Shown one piece after another: positions 1-5,893 of a stretch of DNA of 5,893 nt. The notes under the pieces are model-generated. The model saw only the letters and a program-made list of their open reading frames with translations. It did no database searches and had not been told where the DNA came from. Both the position numbers and the translations under genes were made by a program. Numbering within the stretch: the first letter of the stretch is position 1; each line of letters opens with the position of its first letter. This DNA comes from Acidobacteriota bacterium. Lineage in GTDB: Bacteria > Acidobacteriota > Terriglobia > Terriglobales > Acidobacteriaceae. Location of the stretch: the NCBI GenBank assembly GCA_003224995.1, contig QIAI01000049.1:1-5893 (forward strand), in the 5' to 3' direction.

Positions 1-773
1 TGGAAGATGTCGTAGGGCCTGCGGTGAAAGGCACGCTTTTCCGGCAAATTCAGCATTATTACAAGATCGGCTCCACGAACGTGGTGGCGATGGAAGCGGC
101 GGCCGCCGGCGCATCCCAGGGCACCGTATTCCTCGCGGAGGAGCAAACCGCGGGACGCGGCCGAGGTGGCAATCGCTGGCACTCGGCGCGGTCCGCGGGC
201 ATCTATTGCTCGGTGATTTTGCGTCCCAACCTGCCGCCCTCGGATGCATTGATCCTTTCGCTCGCGGCCGGACTTGCTGTGCGTGCGGCCGTCCGTTCAA
301 TCGATGCCAGCGTGCATCCCGATCTAAAGTGGCCGAACGACCTGCTGCTTGGAGGCAAGAAGTTCTGCGGCATCCTGACGGAAATGAACGCCGAAGCCAC
401 GCGCGTGCGCCATGTCGTGATCGGCGTAGGCATCAATGTGAACCAACAAAAGTTTCCCGAGGACGTGCGCGAGATTGCGACTTCGCTACGCATGGCTTCG
501 GGCAAGGAGTGGTCGCGGGTGGAACTGGCAGGCGCTTTGTTAAAATCGCTCGACCGCGAGTATCGCGATCTTATCGAAAAACCGAATGCCCGAGAGTCGA
601 TCCTGCGGCGCTTCGCGGAGCATTCTTCCTCAGTGCGTGGGAAGCCTGTGCACATTGAGGAGAATGGCGGATTTGACGGCGTTACCGAGGGGCTTGACGT
701 GCGCGGCTTCCTGCGGGTGCGGACCGCACGCGAGTTGCGCACGGTGCTGAGTGGAACGGTTCGCTTGAAATAG
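1..773 (+). CDS. birA: Biotin--[acetyl-CoA-carboxylase] ligase (biotin protein ligase), 5' end beyond the window
   Basis: Cytosolic enzyme that makes biotinyl-5'-AMP from biotin and ATP and transfers biotin to the carrier lysine of acetyl-CoA carboxylase and related carboxylases. Counting from the GTG at position 24, I see the GSTN motif (16-19), the adenylate-binding loop GRGRGGNRW (44-52), KWPNDL (102-107, with the ligase lysine K102), GIL (116-118) and GVGINVN (134-140). A small C-terminal beta domain of about 50 residues ends in SGTVRLK. No DNA-binding helix-turn-helix is visible, which fits the short, non-repressor (group I) ligases, but one could lie upstream. The frame stays open from GTG24 back to the window edge (E-D-V-V-G-P-A precede it), and family members usually have more residues before the GSTN motif, so the true start is probably outside. 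GTG24 is the first visible start. The stop TAG at 771 is followed 5 nt later by coaX, suggesting co-transcription. Confidence 0.95.
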   Translation, partial: EDVVGPAVKGTLFRQIQHYYKIGSTNVVAMEAAAAGASQGTVFLAEEQTAGRGRGGNRWHSARSAGIYCSVILRPNLPPSDALILSLAAGLAVRAAVRSIDASVHPDLKWPNDLLLGGKKFCGILTEMNAEATRVRHVVIGVGINVNQQKFPEDVREIATSLRMASGKEWSRVELAGALLKSLDREYRDLIEKPNARESILRRFAEHSSSVRGKPVHIEENGGFDGVTEGLDVRGFLRVRTARELRTVLSGTVRLK

Positions 774-778
774 TCCCT

Positions 779-1651
779 ATGCTACTCGTCATTGATGTGG
801 GTAACACCAACACGGTGCTGGGGGTCTTTGCGCGGGTGGCAAAGGCGCGCCCGGGGGAAGACGTTGCCGCGTCGGGCTACGCCCGCCTGGTAGCGCAATG
901 GCGAGTGGCGACTGCGCTGAATCACACGGTCGATGAATACGGGGTACTTTTTCGAAGCTTGTTCTCGATGGACAGCCTCGATGCATCCGGCATCAATGGC
1001 ATCGTGATTTCGTCGGTGGTGCCTCCGCTGGATTCCACTTTGCGTCAAGTATGCGAACGCTATTTCAAGCTGAAGCCGCTGTTTATTGAGCCGGGCGTGA
1101 AGACAGGAATGCCCGTGCACTACGAAAATCCAGCCGAAGTAGGCGCGGACCGGATCGTGAACGGCGTGGCTGCTTTTGAAAAATACGGCGGCCCGTGCGT
1201 GGTGGTTGATTTCGGAACGGCCACCACATTCGATTGCATTTCAGCCAAAGGCGAGTACATGGGCGGTGTGATCTGTCCCGGGATAGGGATCTCCGCCGAT
1301 GCTCTGTTCCAGCGTACTGCGCGTTTGCCGCGCGTGGATATTCGCAAGCCGGCCCGGGTGATCGGCACCACCACCGTTGGCAGCGTGCAATCCGGTCTTT
1401 ACTACGGGTATCTGGGGCTCGTGGACGGCATTCTCGAAGGGTTGCTTGCCGAGATGGGCAAGGACACGCAAGTGATTGCCACGGGCGGGCTGGCTCCACT
1501 GATCGGGACGGCATCAAAGTACATCAAGCATGTTGACGACTCCCTGACGCTTGAGGGTCTGCGGATCATCTGGGAGCGCAATCTCGCCGGCAAAGCCGAG
1601 AGAGCCAAGCCTGCGGGCGAAGCTGCTAAGACCCGATCTTCTTCCCACTGA
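779..1651 (+). CDS. coaX: Type III pantothenate kinase
   Basis: Phosphorylates pantothenate with ATP to 4'-phosphopantothenate, the first and committed step of coenzyme A synthesis, in the cytosol. This ASKHA-fold type needs a monovalent cation and is not feedback-inhibited by CoA (family knowledge). Visible motifs are the N-terminal phosphate loop DVGNTNT (6-12), NPAEVGADR (117-125, with the catalytic aspartate D124 of the GADR motif), DFGTATT (144-150), PGIGIS (167-172) and TGGLA (235-239), all intact. At 290 residues it is longer than the usual 255-260. The excess is an Ala/Arg/Gly-rich insertion at about 18-36, between the first two strands, and a polar tail of about 20 residues after 270. 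The ATG at 779 puts the phosphate loop at the very N-terminus, as in the family. No clear Shine-Dalgarno motif precedes it, so translation may be coupled to birA. Fused BirA-CoaX proteins are known in some bacteria, which supports a working link. Confidence 0.96.
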   Translation: MLLVIDVGNTNTVLGVFARVAKARPGEDVAASGYARLVAQWRVATALNHTVDEYGVLFRSLFSMDSLDASGINGIVISSVVPPLDSTLRQVCERYFKLKPLFIEPGVKTGMPVHYENPAEVGADRIVNGVAAFEKYGGPCVVVDFGTATTFDCISAKGEYMGGVICPGIGISADALFQRTARLPRVDIRKPARVIGTTTVGSVQSGLYYGYLGLVDGILEGLLAEMGKDTQVIATGGLAPLIGTASKYIKHVDDSLTLEGLRIIWERNLAGKAERAKPAGEAAKTRSSSH

Positions 1652-1657
1652 GTACGC

Positions 1658-2371
1658 GTGGAAAACTACTTCAACTATTTCACGGAAATTGAAGAACATT
1701 TCCAGCGCCGGCGGGGCGGAATCCTGCTGCTTTCGACGTTGGACTGGGCGCTGATCGAGACCTGGAAAGATGCGGGCATTCCGTTGGAAGCCGCCCTTCG
1801 CGGTATTGATGCCGCGTTCGATCGTTACGACCAGCGACCCTCAAAATCAAAGAAAGTGAACAGCCTCGCCTACTGCGCGCAGCAAGTTCTGTCAGCCGCG
1901 GAGGACATGAAGGAGGCCGCGGTCGGAGCGGCGCAAGAGGAGGACGCATCCCCGGCCGTCGCGACTCGCGGATTCGATCCCAGCGAGATCGCGGCGTTCT
2001 TACGTAAAAACGCCGAGCGACTCGAACAGGCCAAACTGCCCTCCCGTGGCAGCATTTCTCCACAGACGCTGGCGCGAGAAGCGGCCGCCACCCTCCGTGA
2101 TCTGGGCGAGGAAGTGTCTGCGCAAAAGAAAGTGCGGCTCGAGGACATCGAGCGGCGACTCACCGTTCTCGAGGAGAAACTGCTAGCGGCGTTGATTGCT
2201 GCCACCGCCGACGATGATCTGGTGGGAGTGCGTGCGCAAGCCGACCGGGAACTCGCGCCTTACCGGAGCAAGATGCCCGGGCCGCAAATTGAGCAACTGC
2301 TCAAGCAGTATGTCCACAAACGTCTGCTCGAGAAATACGGGCTACCTCGGCTGAGCTTGTTCTATATGTGA
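1658..2371 (+). CDS. Conserved-looking hypothetical protein, third gene of the birA-coaX cluster
   Basis: I do not recognise a named family. The 237-residue product has two parts. Residues 1-85 look like a folded domain with aromatic residues near the start (YFNYF), a hydrophobic LLLSTLDWALIETW stretch (23-36), GIPLEAALRGID (40-51) and KVNSLAYCAQQVL (66-78). Residues 86-237 are rich in Ala, Glu, Arg and Lys. An acidic linker (about 88-100) is followed by predicted helices, with likely coiled-coil character around 155-180, and the protein ends in GLPRLSLFYM. I see no signal peptide, membrane segment or catalytic motif, so a soluble protein is likely. The N-terminal pattern faintly recalls replication or helix-turn-helix accessory domains, but that is only an impression. 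The GTG start is the only start close to the coaX stop, 6 nt downstream and in the same frame as coaX. Codon use and GC match the neighbours, so it looks native and co-transcribed with birA and coaX. Confidence 0.85.
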   Translation: MENYFNYFTEIEEHFQRRRGGILLLSTLDWALIETWKDAGIPLEAALRGIDAAFDRYDQRPSKSKKVNSLAYCAQQVLSAAEDMKEAAVGAAQEEDASPAVATRGFDPSEIAAFLRKNAERLEQAKLPSRGSISPQTLAREAAATLRDLGEEVSAQKKVRLEDIERRLTVLEEKLLAALIAATADDDLVGVRAQADRELAPYRSKMPGPQIEQLLKQYVHKRLLEKYGLPRLSLFYM

Positions 2372-2394
2372 GCCCACACGGTTGAATGAGGCAG

Positions 2395-2412
2395 GCTCGA
2401 AATTGGCCGAGC
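2395..2412. terminator. Weak hairpin in the convergent gap, possible bidirectional terminator
   Basis: The 47-nt gap between the convergent unknown gene and the glycosyltransferase contains GCTCG (2395-2399) and its exact complement CGAGC (2408-2412), separated by 8 nt. The stem is only 5 bp and no T-run follows on either strand, so this is at best a weak terminator. Position between two convergent stop codons is the main argument for it. Confidence 0.2.
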
Positions 2413-2418
2413 GGAAGT

Positions 2419-3240
2419 CTAGAGACTCTTGGAAGAGGTTCCGTCCCGTAGGCTGGGTTTCGAACCGGTATCGGACGAGGCCAAGCCACGGTCGATGGGC
2501 ATGGGAATAACGGGTTCAGGGACGAGACGTGCGGCAAGGCGAGGTTCGGCCCAGGAATACTTCAACATGCAATAGATGGCGCGGAAGCCATCTTTCCAGC
2601 CAATCTTTTTGCCTTCTTCGTAGGTACGGCCCGAGTAGCTAATGCCTACCTCGTATACGCGCAAGCGGCGCTTGGCAAGCTTAACCGTGATTTCTGGTTC
2701 GAAGCCGAAGCCGTTTTCCTCGAGCGGAATCGATTGAATGACCTCGCGGCGAAAGGCCTTGTAACAGGTTTCCATGTCGGTGAGATTCAGATCCGTAAGC
2801 GCATTGGAAAATAGGGTAAGTAGCCAATTTCCAACCGAGTGCCAGAAATACAGGACGCGATGAGGCTGCCCGCTCATAAAGCGTGAACCGTAGACCACAT
2901 CGGCCTTGCCTTCGACCAGTGGCTGCAAAAGCAGCGGGTACTCGGCGGGATCGTATTCCAGGTCCGCGTCCTGGATGATGACGAAATCGCCGGTTGCTTC
3001 CTGGATGCCACGACGCAGGGCCGCGCCCTTACCCATGTTCCTCGGCTGCAAGAAAACGTGCATTGCAGGCCGGTACTGGCTTTCCAGTTGGGTCAGAATT
3101 TCTCGCGACGAGTCCGTCGAACCATCGTCCACGCACAGCAGTTCAATCTCGAATGACACAGGGACCGAGAGAACACTTTCGACGACCCGTCGAAGAGTAT
3201 TTCCCTCATTGTAGATGGGCATTACGACCGACAATTTCAT
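2419..3240 (-). CDS. Glycosyltransferase family 2 (dolichyl-phosphate-mannose synthase-like)
   Basis: A GT-A fold transferase that probably moves a sugar from a nucleotide sugar to a lipid phosphate or other acceptor at the cytosolic face of the membrane. The actual substrate cannot be read from the sequence. Motifs in the 273-residue product are the start SVVMPIYNEG (4-13), DDGSTD (38-43, nucleotide binding), NMGKGAALRRG (68-78), the metal-binding DAD (91-93) followed by LEYDP, YGSRF (117-121) and TDMETCYKAFR (154-164). No membrane helices follow the catalytic domain, unlike GtrB or polyisoprenyl-phosphate transferases of the long type. Instead there is a 43-residue polar, Pro/Ser-rich tail (231-273) with no recognised domain. 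I chose ATG at 3240, because it begins the family's first strand and has AGGA 6 nt upstream. An in-frame ATG at 3387 would add 49 residues unlike the family. The gene stands alone on its strand, convergent with the birA cluster and divergent from the methyltransferase. Confidence 0.92.
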   Translation of the reverse strand: MKLSVVMPIYNEGNTLRRVVESVLSVPVSFEIELLCVDDGSTDSSREILTQLESQYRPAMHVFLQPRNMGKGAALRRGIQEATGDFVIIQDADLEYDPAEYPLLLQPLVEGKADVVYGSRFMSGQPHRVLYFWHSVGNWLLTLFSNALTDLNLTDMETCYKAFRREVIQSIPLEENGFGFEPEITVKLAKRRLRVYEVGISYSGRTYEEGKKIGWKDGFRAIYCMLKYSWAEPRLAARLVPEPVIPMPIDRGLASSDTGSKPSLRDGTSSKSL

Positions 3241-3481
3241 TGCGATTCCTGGCCCGTGACATCTTCCAGTGGAAGGATGAAGGGTATATGGAATCCCTGT
3301 GGCGCAAGGATCCAAAACACGGCGTATAAGGCATTCTTGCACGACTTGATTGCTTTTTCCAGTGCGGACCGAAAACTGCCCTAACAAATAAACAGATAGT
3401 AAGTTGCTGCTAGGTGAATGCTTAGAAGTAATGGCATCTAAATAACTTGGCCATCATCTTCTTTTGTTGCTCGCAAATTAA
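3241..3481. promoter_or_regulatory. Divergent intergenic region with AT-rich core, likely promoters for both flanking genes
   Basis: This 241-nt gap separates the 5' ends of the glycosyltransferase (minus) and the rRNA methyltransferase (plus). By hand count positions 3381-3480 hold about 35 G or C in 100, far below the flanking genes, as expected for a promoter region. I could not find a convincing pair of -35 and -10 boxes. The best single -10-like hexamer for the minus strand is TTATAC (complement of 3324-3329), without a matching -35 box. A small hairpin, CTTCC-AGT-GGAAG (3263-3275), lies 23 nt upstream of the glycosyltransferase start. No RNA gene or convincing small protein was seen here. 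Confidence 0.5.
3247..3250 (-). promoter_or_regulatory. Ribosome binding site of the glycosyltransferase gene
   Basis: On the minus strand AGGA lies 6 nt before the ATG at 3240. It is the clearest Shine-Dalgarno match in the window and it decides the start in favour of 3240 over the in-frame ATG at 3387. Confidence 0.6.
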
Positions 3482-4840
3482 ATGTTAATGAAGCAGGTCA
3501 AGATTAGTGGATACAATCGAAGCTTGGAACTGACAATAGAAAAACTGATTTACGGCGGAGATGGGCTGGCGCGTCTGCCGGCGGATGAAAAGGGTCGCGG
3601 CAAGGCTGCATTCGTGCCTTTTACCCTGACCGGCGAGAGAGTGGAAGCCGCGGTGCGCGAAGAAAAGCCGGGATTCGTGCGGGCACAGCTTTCGCGGATT
3701 GTGCAAGCGTCGGCCGAGCGGATCGATGCGAGATGTCCCTACTTCCAACGGTGCGGAGGCTGTCACTACCAGCATGCCGGGCACTCCCCGCAGCTAAAGA
3801 TAAAAGCGGACATCCTGAAAGAGAACTTGCGGCGTGTAGCGAAAATGGAATGGATCTCGGAATTGAAAGTGCACGCCTCACCGCCCTGGAATTATCGCAA
3901 TCGCACGCGGCTACAAATCAGAGGTGGGGCAGATTTTCTGCTCGGCTATTTGAAGTCAGGCTCCAACGAAGTAGTCGGGGTGGAGGAGTGTCCGATCAGT
4001 TCGCCCTTGCTGAACCGGGCAATCGCTGCGCTGTGGAAGCTTGGTCGGGAGGGGAAGATTGCCGCTGAAATACGCGAAATCGAGTTATTCGCGGATCACG
4101 ATGACCAGCGTCTGAAGCTGGAGTTGTATGGCGATCCGCGTGATAGAAAGTCGCGAATCCATGCCGGTGAGGTTTTGATGGAGGCGCTCCGACCGGCGTT
4201 GCCCGAAGTGGTCAGCGCACACGTATTCGTGCAGACAGCTGGCGCGGACAGGGGCGGAGCGCTTTCAGTCGCACACGAACCGGACTGGAGTTGGGGAGAG
4301 GACTTTTCCTATCGAACGAAGGCGCGCCCGCTGCGGGTGAGTGGCGGATCGTTTTTCCAGGTGAACCGGTTCTTAGTGGATGAATTGGTGGAGACGGTGA
4401 CTCGGGGGCGCTCAGGTGACGTGGCGCTAGATCTCTATGCCGGGGTGGGCTTGTTTACCGCAGCTTTAGGGCAGTCATTTCGTCACATCGTGGCGGTTGA
4501 GTCGTCACAAAGTTCGGTGCGGGACCTGCAATACAATTCTCCCGAGAACGTGAAGGTGGTGCGCTCGACTGTTGACGAGTACTTGGAAGCGAAGTCTGGG
4601 AAGATTCGTCTGGACCTGGTAGTGGCGGATCCGCCACGGGCTGGCCTGGGAGACCGGGTGGTGCGTGGGCTGGTCAAGTTGGGTGCAGCGCGGCTGATCT
4701 ATGTGTCGTGCGATCCGGCGACTTTGGCTCGAGACCTCGGCTCGCTGGTCGCGGGCGGATATCGAGTGGAGCAAATGCATCTCATGGATCTGTTCCCGCA
4801 GACCTACCACATTGAGACCGTCGTCGAGTTGGTCCGCTAG
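3482..4840 (+). CDS. rlmD: 23S rRNA (uracil-C5)-methyltransferase, RlmD/RumA type
   Basis: Uses S-adenosylmethionine to make 5-methyluridine in 23S rRNA, by analogy at U1939 (E. coli numbering). The 452-residue product starts with a TRAM RNA-binding domain (about 8-75). Next come four cysteines placed like the [4Fe-4S] ligands of RlmD: C85, C91 and C94 in CPYFQRCGGC, and C170 in EECP. The methyltransferase domain follows with FFQVN (291-295), DLYAGVGLF (317-325, SAM binding), ADPPRAGL (382-389), SCDPATLARDL (409-419, nucleophile C410) and FPQTYHIETVV (438-448, with the base E445). All key residues are present. The iron-sulfur cysteines argue against the tRNA enzyme TrmA. A dual-specificity RlmCD-like enzyme is possible. 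A TAA lies in frame immediately before the ATG at 3482, so translation begins there or at the second ATG (3488). Neither has a clear Shine-Dalgarno motif. comEC follows after 22 nt. Confidence 0.93.
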   Translation: MLMKQVKISGYNRSLELTIEKLIYGGDGLARLPADEKGRGKAAFVPFTLTGERVEAAVREEKPGFVRAQLSRIVQASAERIDARCPYFQRCGGCHYQHAGHSPQLKIKADILKENLRRVAKMEWISELKVHASPPWNYRNRTRLQIRGGADFLLGYLKSGSNEVVGVEECPISSPLLNRAIAALWKLGREGKIAAEIREIELFADHDDQRLKLELYGDPRDRKSRIHAGEVLMEALRPALPEVVSAHVFVQTAGADRGGALSVAHEPDWSWGEDFSYRTKARPLRVSGGSFFQVNRFLVDELVETVTRGRSGDVALDLYAGVGLFTAALGQSFRHIVAVESSQSSVRDLQYNSPENVKVVRSTVDEYLEAKSGKIRLDLVVADPPRAGLGDRVVRGLVKLGAARLIYVSCDPATLARDLGSLVAGGYRVEQMHLMDLFPQTYHIETVVELVR

Positions 4841-4862
4841 CCTTCCCCTCTCCCGCGGCAAC

Positions 4863-5893
4863 GTGTTCTCTACAAAATCAATCCCGCGCTCAGTTGAGTG
4901 GGTTCCAAAACCTCCCAGACAACCTCTGCTGTGGGCCGCGCTTGCCTATGCGGTCGGGATCGTGGCCGGAACATACGCGTGGCGGCCGATGCTCTGGTGG
5001 GTATTGGCGGCCATGGCCTTCATCATGGCGGCAGGTTATTTTGTCAGCCGTCGGGTGTGGCTGGCATTTTCACTAAGCTTGGGTGCGATCCTCTTCACGG
5101 GCGCGCTTGCTTTTCAGTTGAGCAATTCAAAACTGCTCTCGGACATGGGAGCGCTCGCGTTTGCCGGGGACGAAGAGGTTCTACTCATTGCCCACGTTGT
5201 GCACGAGGGCGAAATTAGAGAGGCAGGTTTTGGAGGAGTCCGGCAGTCAGTCGATCTTGAGACCGAATCCATTTCGCGTGGAGCCAGAACGATCGCGGTG
5301 ACCACAGGAGTGCGGCTGGGAATTTATGGAAAAGAATCGGATCAGGAGTACGAGGCTGACAATTCGCGAGTGTCGATGCGTCCTTTCCGTTATGGAGAGC
5401 GTTTATGCTTTTCTACCAAACTGCGGCCGCCTCGAAATTTTGCCAATCCGGGGGCGTTCGACTATCGCGGGTACTTGGCCGAGCATGGGGTGTTCGTGCT
5501 GGCTTCCACAAAAGTTGCGAACATCGAGGTATTACCAGGCTTTGTGGGCAGCCGCATGGAAAGATGGCGACAATCGATCCATCGCAGCATCGTGCGGAAG
5601 ATTCATGGGTCGTGGAAAGCAGAGGATGCCGCATTGATCGATGCCGCCGTGGTAGGCGAGAGCGCATTTATCACGCCCAGCACCCGCACGGATTTTCAAC
5701 GCTCAGGCACATACCACATTCTGGTGGTTTCCGGAATGAATGTAAGCATTCTCGCCTTTGTAGTCTTCTTCGTCATGCGGAGGCTCCGGATCAGCGATTT
5801 GCTGGCCAGTTTGTTCACGGTTCTTTTGGCCGTTGGCTACGCATTCGTCACGGATGTAGGTCCGCCGGTCTGGCGAGCGGTGCTGATGTTGAC
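4863..5893 (+). CDS. comEC: ComEC/Rec2 family DNA-uptake channel protein, 3' end beyond the window
   Basis: Inner-membrane channel that passes single-stranded DNA into the cytosol during natural transformation. About 343 codons are present and the frame has no stop to the right edge. Hydrophobic segments at about 22-38, 44-61 and 65-84 form the N-terminal membrane part of the DUF4131 region. An OB-like region follows, ending in LRPPRNFANPGAFDYRGYLA (the NPGAFDY block begins at residue 195), a hallmark of the family. SGTYHILVVSGMNVSILA (281-298) opens the Competence membrane domain, with further helices after it and PPVWRA near the edge. The rest of the channel and any C-terminal metallo-beta-lactamase domain lie outside. 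The start is uncertain. I chose GTG 4863, which gives a short cytosolic leader. ATG 4989 would cut into the first helix, and the open frame continues upstream into rlmD. No Shine-Dalgarno motif is seen at GTG 4863. The 22-nt gap suggests co-transcription with rlmD. Confidence 0.9.
   Translation, partial: MFSTKSIPRSVEWVPKPPRQPLLWAALAYAVGIVAGTYAWRPMLWWVLAAMAFIMAAGYFVSRRVWLAFSLSLGAILFTGALAFQLSNSKLLSDMGALAFAGDEEVLLIAHVVHEGEIREAGFGGVRQSVDLETESISRGARTIAVTTGVRLGIYGKESDQEYEADNSRVSMRPFRYGERLCFSTKLRPPRNFANPGAFDYRGYLAEHGVFVLASTKVANIEVLPGFVGSRMERWRQSIHRSIVRKIHGSWKAEDAALIDAAVVGESAFITPSTRTDFQRSGTYHILVVSGMNVSILAFVVFFVMRRLRISDLLASLFTVLLAVGYAFVTDVGPPVWRAVLML

Noticed and set aside
203..742. Long minus-strand open frame opposite birA
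   Set aside because: A shadow of the GC-rich birA frame. Its translation is rich in Arg, Ser and Pro, with no family motif, while the plus strand carries a clear enzyme.
1083..1517. Minus-strand open frame opposite coaX
   Set aside because: Arg/Pro/Ser-rich shadow translation; the plus strand encodes all CoaX motifs.
2416..2427. AGTCT/AGACT inverted repeat over the glycosyltransferase stop codon
   Set aside because: Only 2 nt lie between the arms, too few for a stable loop, and no T-run follows.
3258..3268. An 11-bp inverted copy of the first 11 bases of the window
   Set aside because: Several 11-bp matches are expected by chance in a window of this size, and nothing links the two sites.
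4894..5218. Short plus-strand open frames directly after rlmD
   Set aside because: They overlap the N-terminal membrane segments of comEC in other frames and show no recognisable motif.
5326..5637. 103-codon plus-strand open frame inside the comEC region
   Set aside because: It lies out of frame within comEC, whose frame carries the family blocks NPGAFDY and HILVVSG on both sides without a stop.

Overview
The window is 5.9 kb of bacterial chromosome, densely coding, and made almost entirely of housekeeping-type genes. Six protein-coding genes can be supported. Gene content, moderately high GC in the coding parts, and the arrangement of a biotin ligase, a type III pantothenate kinase and a conserved unknown protein point to a soil-type Acidobacteriota genome. 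That assignment is inference from gene order and protein flavour; no marker gene here proves it.

Left part (1-2371, plus strand): a tight three-gene cluster. It holds birA (biotin-protein ligase, 5' end running off the window), coaX (type III pantothenate kinase) after a 5-nt gap, and an unrecognised 237-residue protein after a 6-nt gap. The first two enzymes feed the same metabolism: CoaX commits pantothenate to coenzyme A, and BirA charges the biotin carrier of acetyl-CoA carboxylase, which uses acetyl-CoA. The third protein has a conserved-looking N-terminal segment and a helical, charged C-terminal half. It is the main unknown of the window.

Middle (2419-3240, minus strand): a family 2 glycosyltransferase, convergent with the cluster above across a 47-nt gap and divergent from the next gene. 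It most likely starts at 3240, where a good Shine-Dalgarno motif lies upstream. The 241-nt divergent gap (3241-3481) includes a strongly AT-rich 100 bp (about 35% GC by hand count) that probably holds promoters for both sides.

Right part (3482-5893, plus strand): an rRNA m5U methyltransferase of the RlmD type with its iron-sulfur cysteines and catalytic motifs intact. It is followed 22 nt later by a comEC DNA-uptake channel gene that is open through the right edge of the window. ComEC is recognised from its DUF4131-type N-terminal membrane and OB-like region and from the start of its competence membrane domain.

I found no tRNA, rRNA, CRISPR array, insertion sequence, prophage gene or toxin-antitoxin pair, and nothing that amounts to a new biological system. 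The points most worth a second look are the unknown third gene of the birA-coaX cluster, its in-frame position directly behind the coaX stop codon, and the AT-rich divergent promoter region.
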